DNA from: Acytostelium subglobosum LB1
Lineage: Eukaryota > Evosea > Eumycetozoa > Acytosteliales > Acytosteliaceae
DNA length: 64,000 bases
Assembly: GCF_000787575.1 (NCBI RefSeq)
Contig: NW_012236509.1
Span: 188,001 to 252,000, forward strand
Reading direction: 5' to 3'
Shown: in pieces, positions 1-10,826 of the stretch
How the letters are laid out: the number at the start of each line of letters is the position of its first letter
How positions within the stretch are numbered: the stretch's first letter is position 1
Program-made: the position numbers and the translations under genes
Notes under the pieces: generated by a model
Told to the model about the DNA's origin: nothing
The model's input: only the letters and a program-made list of their open reading frames with translations
Database searches by the model: none

Positions 1-41
1 TGAGTGATTGAGTCTGTTTGGAATTGTTCCAGCGACCATAC

Positions 42-1991
42 CTTTGAATGAACAGACTTCTTGAGTGCAGACTTCTTGAGTGGAAGTAGTCCAAGACCAC
101 CAATGGCCAAGACTCCCATTCCAATGATGCCAGAGACGTCAAGGAGTGATGCGGTCAAGATGGTACCAAGGCCAACTGCTCCAACTTCGATGGCAGCCGT
201 GCGGAACAGTGTGTCTCTAATCTCTTGTGTGATCTTTGTTGCCTCATTCTCCTTGTTGTACACGGACAATGCCTTGGATGTGCTCTCACCAATGTTCTGC
301 AGCAGCATTGATCGTGTGTGCAAAAAGTCGCCGTTGCGATTCACATTGCCAATAAGTCGCTCGAGACGTGATGATGAGCGCGAGTCAATGTAGTCCATGA
401 TGTTGTGCCATTGCTTGGCATTCTTCTCGACGATCCAATCGATCAGGGTCGAGATGTTGGCCTCGATCTCGTTCATCGTGTTGCCCACGACCTCCTTCTC
501 GAAGCGCAGCTTCATCTCCTGTGTGCGCAGCAGGGCCAGCGCGTTGGTCAGGCGGATGTTGTCGTCGAGGAAGGCGTCAGCGCGCGTCTCCATCTTGAGT
601 AGATTGTTGTCGATGCGCTGCAGATGGAACTCGAGGTCCTTGTGCAGCTCCTTGCGGAACGCGTCCAGTTGCTCTTCGACGTTCTGCATGATCTTTTGGT
701 CGACAGTGAGCACCTTGGCGCGCTCGGCCAAGTCAGCAGTGAATGAGTGCAAGATGTTCTCCGACACGCCCAGTGGGTTGAGTAGCTTGAGCTTGGCGCG
801 TTGCGAGCTGTCAAGAGTGTGTAATATGTAGCGTTCGAGCGCAGCGAACTTACTTGCGCGCCACATGCTGTTCTGTGCCAGGTGCTCACCAAAGTCTTCC
901 TGTTGGGGTGGCACCTCCTTGGCCACGGTGAGCTTGGCCTTGAGCGCCAACTTGGAGCTCACTGGGAACAGCACGGGACTGACACCGAGCAGATTGTTGA
1001 AGTTCTCCTGCACAAACTTGGTCACCTCTGCCAGGTCAGCCGCCGCGTCCGACATTGGGTTGTGCTCGATCAGGTCGGCCTTGGACAGCACGACCACAAT
1101 CTTCTTTCGCCACGCGCGGATGTTGGCGAGGAAGCTGCGCTCGCTCTCGCTGAACGCGCGGTCGACCGACGTCACAAACAGCACCATGTCAGAGCGCGGG
1201 ATGAAGTGCTCGGTGATCTGCTGATGGCCCTTGACGACGGCGTTTGTGCCGGGCGTATCCACCAGCGAGATGTCGTGCAGCCATGGTACGGGCAGTTTGA
1301 TCACTTCCTCCTCGTTACTGCGTCCAGCGGCACAGTGCACTGCGTCGCCATACTTGAGAATGTTGATCTTGGACGTTGTTGGAGTGATTCCCTCCTTTAA
1401 GAATGTGTTGCCAAGTAGTGCGTTGAGGAATGAGCTCTTGCCACTGTTGAACTCGCCGACCACCACCAATAAGAACTGTTGGTCCTTTAGCTGTTCAATC
1501 GCATCCTTTATCAATTGACGTGAGTCCTCTGGCGCGTTAAAGTACAACAAATCCTTTTCCAATGCTTCCAACAATGTTGTATTCTTCTCAAACAGTATCT
1601 TTTGTTCAGGTGTAATCAACTTTCTAAGTACCTATGATCGATCAAAGTGAGTGAAGAGTGTGAGTCGTGTGTGGTCCACGGTAACACGGGGTAACAGGTG
1701 GCAACACGCGGCAACACGTGTGGCAACATGACATACTTCTGATGAATCTGACTGAGTAGTTGCTGTTGAGTAGTTATTGCGTCCATTGTTATTGATGTAT
1801 ATTGATAATGATAATGATGACTTTGTGATGTTTGTTATGTGTTGACCTGTTGTTGATATTGACTTTAATGTCGATGTCGATGTTGTTGTTGTGATGGCCA
1901 TCTTGTTGCTTGGTCTTGCATATCTATGTTGTAACAGTTGGTTACCAGACTTGACCAATCTGGCAAATGACCTTGATGATGTGTTAAGCAT
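42..1991 (-). CDS. Mitochondrial dynamin-like (FZL/BDLP-type) GTPase, 3' end outside window
   Basis: Two exons are visible (1737-1991 and 42-1631), joined by a GTATGT..TAG intron; a further donor at 36-41 suggests the gene continues past the window start. The 615 visible residues begin with a Ser/Thr/Arg-rich, acid-free stretch that looks like a mitochondrial presequence. The GTPase domain follows: P-loop GEFNSGKS at about residue 144, switch GITPTT, G3 VDTPGTN and G4 LSKADL. A helical region and a hydrophobic pair near the visible end (VGAVGLGTILTASLL and IIGMGVLAIGGLGLL) resemble the membrane-inserting paddle of bacterial dynamin-like proteins and plant FZL. By family it would remodel the inner mitochondrial membrane; that role is inferred. 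A splice-donor-like string near 850 is read through in frame, so no intron is placed there. Mitofusin is an alternative, but the hairpin and sequence favour FZL. Confidence 0.85.
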
Positions 1992-2230
1992 TGCTATCTA
2001 TCTATATCTACAAATGTCACAACCTAGGACCTTGTTATAATATGTATATATATCCTACTACTAATTAAACAAATGAATGAATGAACAAATGAAGTATGAT
2101 GACAAGGTGATTAGTAATTTCAAACAAATGAATGAACATCATCAAAGTGTGGGGCTTCGCACTTTTGAAGGGTACCCTTTGGTCATCACATCAGATGATG
2201 ATATTTATTGTGTCCAGCAATAGGATTAGT

Positions 2231-2354
2231 CTACAGTGTCTCCCTGTATCCACATCCATGTTGGCAGTATAGTGTTTTAGTTCCTGGGAATGGTACCATC
2301 AAATGAGGTGGACATACTTCATCATCATTCGTCAAATCAATAATGTCTATGTCT

Positions 2355-2401
<47 letters not shown>

Positions 2402-2845
2402 GGTGTTGGTGTTGTTATCAGGTACTTGTGGTAGTTGAAATGGTATAGGTATAGGTACAGGTGCTGGTGCTGATGCTGGTGATGGTGCTGGTGTATGCTT
2501 CTGAGGAGTAGTAGGAGGAGTCATTGGAATATGAGCAGCTGAAAACAACTCAATGAACATGTTGTTGTTATCAATCACCAGATTATGTAGAGCACAATAT
2601 CGATGAGCAGCATCTAATGATTCGAACTTCTTGAACAGTGCACCTGAGAATCCTTTCACATTGGGTTCAGCTTTCTCCCTTAAGTATGGATGAACATGGG
2701 TAGTATGTATGAGTGATCATTCATTCATTCATTCATTCCTCGTTCGTTCAATCATCATGGTATAGTATTGGACCTTCTTCCAGGATAGTTACCAAGAATC
2801 ATAAATGCCAGGTGTGACGCCTTTTGCCACCACGTAGTAGTACAT
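2231..2845 (-). CDS. RNase H1 hybrid-binding-domain protein with SUMO-interaction-like motif
   Basis: Two exons (2793-2845 and 2231-2678), 166 residues. The short first exon encodes MYYYVVAKGVTPGIYDS and the join completes the codon for W, followed by EKAEPNVKGFSGALFKKF. This matches the N-terminal hybrid-binding domain of RNase H1 (PF01693), which grips RNA-DNA hybrids; the Y, W and GFSGA.FKKF positions are all present. The RNase H catalytic domain is absent. After the domain come a Pro/Ala linker and a run of about 15 Asn, then DIIDLTNDDE, a good match to a SUMO-interacting motif, and a short Cys/His tail (YCQHGCGY). Function is not known; binding of R-loops or hybrids under SUMO control is inference. 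It is transcribed divergently from the small gene at 3114. Confidence 0.8.
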
Positions 2846-3113
2846 GTCGGACCTTTGTACTTAGCCTGGTGTATCTGTAACAGTCTTATTCGGGTCGAGT
2901 CGTTATTGATCTAAATGATCTTTAAAAACACACACTTCCTATGATTCTTTGATTATTCCATCAAAATTCAAAAAGTTGACAGTCAATCCTTGATTGACTA
3001 ATTCATCAATCAATCCAATTCAAAGCATTATAAATCAACAGACGTCTTGTACATTATCTCAACAACTACTATTACTATTACAACAACAACAACTACAACA
3101 ACTTCATACAACA

Positions 3114-3370
3114 ATGTCTATTAAGTTATTTATTACAGTATTACTACTTCTCGTCGGATATACACTTGCTGATGGTATGTTTGGATGACATCAACTCGCG
3201 ATGAAGAGAGTGGATGACTAACACACACGAACTTGACAGGTATGACATCATCTAGGAGTGTTGGAGCTATATCAGTTGCATTCTCAATTGGTATCTTGGG
3301 ATCATTCATTCAGCGCTTGGCACCATCATTCGTTTTCTCATTGCTGCCTTATCACTCTGTCTCTTGTTGA
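3114..3370 (+). CDS. Small secreted or membrane peptide, 62 residues
   Basis: Two exons (3114-3174 and 3240-3370) with a GTATGT donor and a GACAG acceptor; the join restores a Gly codon. The first exon is a clear signal peptide (MSIKLFITVLLLLVGYTLAD). The second adds a Ser/Gly stretch and a second hydrophobic segment (VGAISVAFSIGILGSFI), then a basic-poor tail ending in SC. An ATG-less open frame extends upstream, but the signal peptide fixes the start at 3114. No family recognised. It could be a short secreted factor or a small membrane protein held by the second segment. Confidence 0.55.
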
Positions 3371-3564
3371 TTGAACAATAACAATAACAACAATAACAAT
3401 ATATAATGTACGATCTTCCTCTTCCCTCCCATCCCTCCCCTTCTACATCCATCACCTTCTCTGGGTGTTGCCAACAATAAATCAAGGTTGCTGCTGCGCG
3501 CGATGACAACATTGGAACCATCCCAATCAATCAATCACTGGTTTGGAGATATAATGGATAAAGA

Positions 3565-6500
3565 TTAACCTTTACTGCTGTTACCATTGCCGCCACTACT
3601 ACCATGTCCATTGATACTACCGCCATGAGGATCAGGTATCTGGCCGTCATTGACAAAGTGTTTGATCTTGTGCTTGTAGTGTACGAGCTGCTTCATAAAT
3701 GCCGATGGATCAATCCTCATCGTGTTCTCCTCGCCATTGGCAAACTTTAGCAGATTGAGTATGTCCTCGAATTCCATCTTCAACAAATCGTCTTCGTGCA
3801 TCTTGAACAACGCCAATGCCGCCGAGAATATGACCACCAGGCCATCATTCAGGAATACATCCCAAATGCGAACGGTCAATGGGAATGGCAAGTTATATAT
3901 CAACAAACAGATGAACCATTGTGATGAGTACAGTGGCGTGAATACATTCTGGCGTTGCTGTTTGATCATGTGATTGAGTGTCAGTTGATGATTGAGTGAT
4001 TGGGATTGTTCCAACAAGGACTTACAATATGTGCATAGAGTTGTGGCAGATGTGTCTCCAACATTGTGTTGAGCAATGTGAAGGAGGTTTGGAGGTAGGG
4101 GAACTCAGGCTTCCAGACATCCGCCATTCCGTAGCGTTCGGACAGTTGCACGAGGGCCCAGAAGGCATCCTCTTCGGCCATGTAGATGATGAGCAGACAG
4201 GTGATGAAGCCCATACCCTGGCAATAGCCAACCTCGGGGTTGTACACAGAGAACGCCGTCAGGATGTTGCAGAGGATCTGCTGGCCAAAGCCGCCCTTCT
4301 CCACAAAGAAGCTGTGCTTGGGGAACGTGCGGTTGAGGTCGCGTTGGATCTGCGCCACGATGGCCGGCTGCGCAGGCTTGCCCAACAGCTCCTGGTATGA
4401 GACGGAGGCGCGATTCTTGATGTCGTGCACGTTGAGCAGGTGCTGCCAGACAAAGCCGCGCAGCGAGCTGGGCACGCCCTTGGGCAGGCGATCGCGGAGC
4501 TTGGCAGTCCTTGAGAACTTTGGCCAGTTCTTGATCATCTTGGTCCATTTGCGCTCGCGCTTCTCTGTCTTTTTGGTGCGCACAGTGGTCTCGTCGCCGA
4601 CTGTGCTGGACGACTTGACAAAGCCGTAGATGTCCAGCTTGGGCGTGACCTCTGCGCCATACTCTCTCTCGCTGCTGATTGAATCCATTGAACCTGTCCT
4701 GGATATTGATGGATGAGTTGTACTACTGTTGTTGTTGTTTGGAGATGATGGGATGGTGGTGGATCCTGTCATTGTGGCGGTGGTTGTTGTGCTTGTGCTT
4801 GTTACTGATGATGTGGTGGATGTTGATGATGTTGAAGTTGGTCCAGCTTCCTCCTTCACTGGCGTTGATGGTTCGTTCACAACACTATTTGTCTCTTGTT
4901 TATATGCAGAATCTGATGAATCATTCAATGGTGATGATGTATGTTTCATAATCTGTTGTTGTTGTTGTTGTGCTGCTGTTGCTGCAACAATCGTTGTTGT
5001 TGTTGTTGATCCATTGTCTGTACTATCCTTGTCCTTGTCATTATCCCTCTCCTTGTCCTTGTCCTTGTTCTTCTTTGATTTGATTGTTGAGTTCTTATGC
5101 TTGGTAGTCTTCTGTTTCCTCTTCCTGTGATTGATGATTGATGATTGAGTGAGTGATGGAGAGTTAGTGATTGATTGAATGACCATCATCCAGGGTTGTG
5201 ACAACATACTTCTCCTCATAGGATGAGAGCAAAGCAATGATGTCTGGATTCTTTGTTAGGTTCTTGGCAGTCTTTCCAGAAAGGTCCTTGATATTCACAT
5301 CGGCGCCAGCCTTTAACAATATCTCAACACATCCAATTGTACCCTTGCTAGCAGCAAAGTGTAGTGCAGTCCTACCTCTCTTCTCATCTCTACATCAAAT
5401 GGAAGGAGGGAAGGAAGAGTTAGTCCAGTGATCATCTGCAGAGTCCATCAAAAACATTATCAAACATACATTATATCTAATTTACAACCTCGTCTTGTAA
5501 GGAGACTGACACAGTTCTCGAATCCATTGGAGGCAGAGTAGTGGAGTGGCGTGCAACCATCAAGTGCCCGCTGATCGATGCTGGCACCCTTGTCCAGGAG
5601 AATCCTGGTGCATTCTTCAAAGCCGTTGAAGACAGCGTTGTGAAGGGGCGAGTGGCCATCCTTGTCGCCAGTGTTGACCAGCGCACCCTTTTGGATCAGC
5701 AGCGAGACGGACTTGTCACTGCCCTTGTAGCAGGCCTGGTGGAGCGCCGTCGAGTCAAAGAGGTCCTTGACATTGACGTCGGCGCCCTTCTCAATCAGCA
5801 TCAGCAGGCATCGATAGTGCTTGTTGGACGCGGCCTTGAGCAGCGGGGTGATGCCATTGACGTCGCGCGCTTCAATGTCGGCGCCGTGCTGCAGCAACAG
5901 CTCGCCACACTTGTGATAGCCGCTGTAACAGCACTTGTGCAGCGCGGTATTGGCGTCAATGTCGCTCGAGGTGACGCTGGCGCCGGCGTCAATCAGCATG
6001 CTAATCACGGACTTGAAGCCGTTGAACGAGGCGTTGTGCAGGGGTGTGCAGCCGTCAATGTCCTGGATGTCGGGATAGGCGCCTGACGCCAACAGCAGCT
6101 TCACACAATGTTTGTGGCCGTTGAATGCCGCGTGATGCAGGGGTGTCGTCTTCTTTGAGTCCAAGCTATTGATGCCAACAAACTCCAACTTGCTTACATC
6201 GACTACTACTGGTTGTGGCTTTGGTTGATGATGTTGATGATGATCGACACGACTGTGCGAGGGACTGTTGCTGTTACTGTGTGACTTGCCATGCGAGGCA
6301 CTCTTGCCTTGAGTGAACATGAGTAGTGAAGAGATCTTCTCGTGCTCGCCTTTGAATGCCGCTTCATGTAATGGGTATGGCTTGGGTGCAGGTATCAAGT
6401 TGATACCTGACTGTGGTGATGATGGTGTCTGTTGTTGCTGTTGTTGTTGTTGCTGCTGTTGCAGTTTGCGTTGTAGTTGTGATGGTGAGTTTGTTTGTGA

Positions 6501-6797
6501 TGGTGAGCCTTGATGATGTACGACTTGTTGTTGGATTGGTTGAATGGGTAGATTGAGTGGGATTGGAGGTTGATGATTGATTGGTGCCACGGGTGTAGTG
6601 AGGTATCCCGCCGATGATGAGTATGATGATGATGTCGAAGATGTTGTATAATCATCTGTTTCGAATGTACCCATAGGTGTTGATGGATTGTTGTTATTAT
6701 TATGTTGTCCTTGATGTTGATGACCATCGTCGAGGTTGTTATTATTGTCCTCATTTGACAAGTCAAACAATTGTGTTCTCGTCATGGCTTCTGCCAT
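3565..6797 (-). CDS. Ankyrin-repeat plus TBC-domain Rab GAP, 999 residues
   Basis: Four exons: 5470-6797, 5210-5389, 4026-5124 and 3565-3957; all phases agree and sum to exactly 1000 codons. Residues 1-140 are low complexity with N, H and Q runs. About ten ankyrin repeats occupy roughly 145-500 (for example TPLHHAAFNGHKHCVKLLL), the last encoded by exon 2. A Lys/Asp and Ser/Thr linker leads to a TBC domain at about 710-925. Both catalytic fingers of TBC GAPs are visible, IQRDLNRTF (Arg) and YCQGM (Gln), so it should speed GTP hydrolysis on a Rab GTPase. The tail is Gly/Ser/Asn rich. Exon ends read as separate genes if the introns are missed. The ankyrins probably recruit it to a membrane or cargo partner (inference); the Rab target cannot be told. 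Confidence 0.88.
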
Positions 6798-7497
6798 CTC
6801 TATCTATCTATCTATCTATCTATATATCTATATATCTGTATCGTATATCTGTATATCTCTGTATGTATTACATGTAAGTAAGTAAGTGATTCATTGAATT
6901 GCATTGACATTGATTGATTGATTGGGATGGTGGGTCATTGACATGTCGCCCTTGCGATCTAACTCTATCTTTGGGGGCTAGCTTTGCACCTCTCCTCGCA
7001 CACCGCCACCCACACATTCACCATGCATGAACTCATGGTCACATGATTGATTGGGATGAATGACTTTACCTTGTATGTCACTATATTACTTATACAATTA
7101 CTACCTGTTGCTAGAGAGACAGACAGACAGACAGACAGACACCTTGACTTTAGAGGATACAAAGCAAGTACTACTAATGTTTGCACTACGAATGTACGGG
7201 ACTGCCCTGACTGATTTATTGAGGGGAACAACAAATCAAATCACACACCATCCACCTCAACAAGGGCGCCAAGTATCTTGTTTTTTGATCCGTTGAGTTG
7301 ACCCTACCCAACGACAAAAAAAAAAACAACACCGATCAAGATATTTCATAGCACATCTGTTGATGCAACGGGCATGTTCTGGGGAAATGAATGACCTTTG
7401 GAAGTCCATTATTTATCTCATCATGTGATTGATCTTGTTGAGTAGGGGAAGGAGGGAATGGAATCATTCCAAGTGCCAACTCATGAAGTAGAGTAAC
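6798..7497. other. Intergenic, promoter side of the ankyrin-TBC gene
   Basis: No supported gene. It holds a CTAT tetranucleotide run next to the ankyrin-TBC start (about 6800-6825), GATT repeats near 6910, a short AGAC/CAGA array at 7118-7140 and an A11 run near 7320. Open frames here have no codon bias or family likeness. Confidence 0.5.
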
Positions 7498-8497
7498 TTA
7501 TTGTTGTTGTTGTTGTTGTTGTTGTTGGGTAGTCATCATGAAAGGAAATTGGAATGGATATGGTGGTGGCAAATATGATGGATATTGCTGCATGGTGGCA
7601 GTAGCAGGGCCTTGGACAGGGGCAGGAGCAGGGTATCCAGGAGCGGGAAATCCATAAGGTGCCTGATGTACATAGTATAACATCTGTTGTTGATGAGGTG
7701 GCATGAACATTGGTGGCATCATCATCATGTTGTTGTTGTTTGGTACCATCATAATCACTACTTCTTTGGCCTGTTGTTCAATCACTGGTGACTTTGACAT
7801 TGTTGGAATAGTTGGTGTGATGACGATTGGAGTTGGAGCGGGAGGGTCTTCCAAATCAATCAAGTCTGACACTGGCTGGTACTCATTACTCTCCTTCTTT
7901 GCCTTCTTCATCCTCCTTTGAATAATCAATCCACAAACAATGATCAATATTACAAATATTATGACCATTATTTGGAGTTGGGACTCACTTAGTCCATACA
8001 ATCCATCATCATTATCATAGTAGTCATTGTCATTGTCATTGTCACTGTCACTTGTTGGTGTGGGGGTGGCCGTGGAGGTAGAGATTGAGCCAGAGATGGA
8101 GTATGATGTGCTGTAGACTATATTGGTTGTGGTGTATTGTGTTGTGCCACTACCAGTGCTAGTGCCAGTGCTAGTGCCAGTACTGCCAATGCCTGTTGTA
8201 GAGTTGGTCGTACGATATTGGTATATACACGGACTCATACACACTTGAAGGTTGTTACCGAAACGATCTTGTTCGGTACCAAAGTCAGTGTCGGGACAGA
8301 AGTATGATATGCCAACATTGTTGTATTGTAGTCCGTTGACACAGGTATTGCCACGACCAACACAACATCCTGCATAAAAATGGGTCATCGGTAGTTGTGT
8401 CGCCTGCTGCCACAGCCAACACCACAAACAATAACAAGACTACTTTTACTGAATGGGATATTAACTTATTATTATTATTATCTATTATCTGTAACAT
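7498..8497 (-). CDS. Single-pass surface protein with Cys-rich ectodomain; apparent one-base frameshift
   Basis: From the ATG at 8497 the frame encodes a good signal peptide (VVLLLFVVLAVAAG then DTTTDDP). The next residues, a Cys-rich ectodomain (GCCVGRGNTC, YFCPDTD, CMSPC), are in the next frame. The change falls at the A5/T5 run at 8376-8380: with one base fewer the frame runs on smoothly. After the ectodomain come a Gly/Ser/Thr stalk, an Asp-rich patch, a membrane helix (LQIMVIIFVILIIVCGLII) followed by KKAKK, and a cytoplasmic Pro/Met/Gln tail ending in a Gln run. Type I topology with an adhesion or receptor role is plausible. Either the assembly has an extra base or the allele is broken; there is no intron signal that fits. 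Confidence 0.65.
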
Positions 8498-8715
8498 GTT
8501 GTTATAAATGTTGAAGTTGGAAATTATGAAGTGATCTGATTTGGCGTGGAATGTCAAAAGTTTGATCAAAGCCCGAAATGAGGGAAAGTGTCTTTTTTGG
8601 ATGAGTGTGTGAGTGTGAAGGGGTGTTTGGAATGATTCCAGTGATCATTTTGGTATACCTTATAATCTTGTCAACAATAGTATTCTGCTTATTACACTTC
8701 AGGGATTAGATAAAC

Positions 8716-8742
8716 AAGGGTAAGGCAAGGGCGAGGGCAAGG
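8716..8742 (+). repeat. GGGTAA/GGGCAA array upstream of the ankyrin-like gene
   Basis: Four G-runs (AAGGGTAAGGCAAGGGCGAGG) 50 bases before the start codon at 8792. Confidence 0.5.
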
Positions 8743-8791
8743 TATAAGTTTCAACTTGATAGCCGAATCATTCAGATTGAATTCATATATT

Positions 8792-10675
8792 ATGTCTAAT
8801 AGAGATAAAGATAAAGATAAAGATTCATTGTTCAGACAATTGATCTATAATCGTTATTTATATAAGTTGTTATTCAATCATGTTCATTTGATCAATCAGA
8901 AGGTGTTAATATCAACATGTTTAACAGATGATGATCGTGATGGACCCGACTCTTTCTCAACTACACATGACATCAACTTCTTCAAGGGCAAGAAATGGCC
9001 CGAGTTGGTTGCACATTGGACTCAATGTGTCGATAGACGCTTCAACAATCGCGACACTGAAAAGCGCCTCAATGCACCTCCCATCAAGTTTGAATGTGGC
9101 TCATTCAAGATGTTCCAAGGACACAAGGACATCATCAAGTACATCCTCACCACAACGACAGCGACAAGCAATGATCACGCCTTCAAGTCATTGATGGCAC
9201 TGGATGCAATGTCATCGATTGGACGTCTGGACCTCGTTCAATATCTGCACGACAATGGCGCAGCGGCCACAACAAACGCGATGGACCATGCTACCTCTTT
9301 GGACATCTTTCTCTTCCTCCAACAACATCGAACCGAGGGCTACTCATGTAAAGCTCTCGAGGTGGCCTCACTCAACGGACACTTGCCCTTGGTCCAGTAT
9401 CTGTATGATCTGGACATGGAGAAAGGGATGTTGGATCACGAAGACGCGCTGGACTATGCCGCGATTGAAGGTCACTTAGATGTCGTTCGTTTCCTTCACG
9501 AGCACAAACTGGGTGATCAAGGCTGCACCGCTGACACGATGGACAGAGTGGCGGCCAAGGGCCATCTTGAAGTGTTAAGGTATTTGCATGAAAATAGGAC
9601 CTTGGGCTGCACGACAAAGGCCATGGACTGGGCTGCGTTCAACGGCCACTTGGATGTAGTCCAATTCCTGCATGAGCACAGGACAGAGGGCGGAACAAGT
9701 GATGCGATACTATATGCCACACATGAAGGACATCTGCCCATTGTTAAACTGTTCCACGAGCAGAACCGAACCGAGCCATGGACCGGGGAAGTGATGTCGA
9801 ATGCTGTGAACGCCGGACATATGGACTTGATCAAGTACCTCTGTGTCAATCGAACAGAGGGATGCTCTACGTCGTCCGTGCTGATGGCCGCGCTCAAGGG
9901 CCATAGCCAAGTTATACGATACCTTCACGAGCAAGGACTCGACTATGCATTCACATCAGGTGTCATGGACAAGGCCGCGCAAGGTGGACATCTGGATATC
10001 GTCGCATTCCTCCATGAACACAGAACTGAAGGCTGTACGACACAAGCGATGGACAATGCCGCCGAGAATGGTCACCTTGACGTTGTAAGGTATCTTCATG
10101 CCAAACGAACAGAGGGCTGCACACAGGGCGCAATGCACGGTGCAGCGTACCAGGGACACTTGGAGATCGTACGCTTCCTCAATGAGAACCGCACCGAAGG
10201 CTGTGTGATAGGCGAGACGATGGACATGGTGGCGAGCAGGAGACGACTGGAGGTGCTCGAGTATCTTCACAACAGGCGCACGGAAGGCTGCACATCTGAT
10301 GCGATGGACATGGCCGCGGCCCGAGGACACCTGGAGATGGTAACCTTCCTTCATCGCAATCGAACGGAAGGCTGCACAACTGATGCGATGGATGGCGCAG
10401 CAGCCACTGGAAGTCTCAAAGTCATACGCTTCCTTCACGAGAACAGAACAGAGGGATGCACGGTGAATGCCATGGACTTTGCAGCGTCCACTGGTCATTT
10501 GGAAGTTGTACGCTTCCTTCACGAGAACAGAACAGAGGGATGCACAGTTTATGCTTTGGACCATGCCGCGGCCTTGGGTCATGTGGAAGTGGTAAGATTC
10601 CTTGAAGAGAACCGAACAGAGGGATACACAATCATTAATGAGGACGAAATCAACAACAATGAAGAGGTACAATAA
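8792..10675 (+). CDS. Dictyostelid ankyrin-like repeat protein, 627 residues
   Basis: One exon. An upstream in-frame TTG is not used; the ATG at 8792 gives MSNRDKDKDKDSLFRQL. The N-terminal 130 residues (FRQLIYNRYLYKLLFNHVHLI, then a charged region) resemble the shared head of a large dictyostelid family. From about residue 110 to the end there are roughly sixteen 31-33-residue ankyrin-like units of the form GHL.VVRFLHENRTEGCT..AMD.AA. The NRTEGCT turn is unusually constant and repeats at DNA level, as expected from recent unit duplication. These proteins are expanded in social amoebae and their role is unknown; protein binding is the safe guess. Confidence 0.85.
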   Translation: MSNRDKDKDKDSLFRQLIYNRYLYKLLFNHVHLINQKVLISTCLTDDDRDGPDSFSTTHDINFFKGKKWPELVAHWTQCVDRRFNNRDTEKRLNAPPIKFECGSFKMFQGHKDIIKYILTTTTATSNDHAFKSLMALDAMSSIGRLDLVQYLHDNGAAATTNAMDHATSLDIFLFLQQHRTEGYSCKALEVASLNGHLPLVQYLYDLDMEKGMLDHEDALDYAAIEGHLDVVRFLHEHKLGDQGCTADTMDRVAAKGHLEVLRYLHENRTLGCTTKAMDWAAFNGHLDVVQFLHEHRTEGGTSDAILYATHEGHLPIVKLFHEQNRTEPWTGEVMSNAVNAGHMDLIKYLCVNRTEGCSTSSVLMAALKGHSQVIRYLHEQGLDYAFTSGVMDKAAQGGHLDIVAFLHEHRTEGCTTQAMDNAAENGHLDVVRYLHAKRTEGCTQGAMHGAAYQGHLEIVRFLNENRTEGCVIGETMDMVASRRRLEVLEYLHNRRTEGCTSDAMDMAAARGHLEMVTFLHRNRTEGCTTDAMDGAAATGSLKVIRFLHENRTEGCTVNAMDFAASTGHLEVVRFLHENRTEGCTVYALDHAAALGHVEVVRFLEENRTEGYTIINEDEINNNEEVQ

Positions 10676-10826
10676 AGTAAATTGTTTGGAATGATTCCTT
10701 GGAATGTTTTACTAGGTTACATGTCGGAGTTGATGTTTGATATCTTGATCGGCAGAGTATATATTTACAATATTTATGATGATGATGATGTTGAAGTAGT
10801 AGTCGCAGCCACAGCCACTAACTACT

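Noticed and set aside
841-870. Splice-donor-like string CAAGTAAGTTC inside the dynamin-like gene
   Set aside because: The frame reads through without a stop and keeps sensible protein sequence on both sides.
882-1400. 172-codon open frame on the plus strand
   Set aside because: Exact antisense shadow of the GTPase domain, with reversed codon bias.
2231-2845. Caulimovirus-type (viroplasmin) domain hinting at a virus-derived gene
   Set aside because: The same domain is the normal N-terminus of cellular RNase H1; no reverse transcriptase, capsid or terminal repeats are nearby.
8792-10675. Giant-virus-like ankyrin repeats suggesting a transferred gene
   Set aside because: This repeat style is common and expanded in dictyostelids, and codon use matches neighbours.
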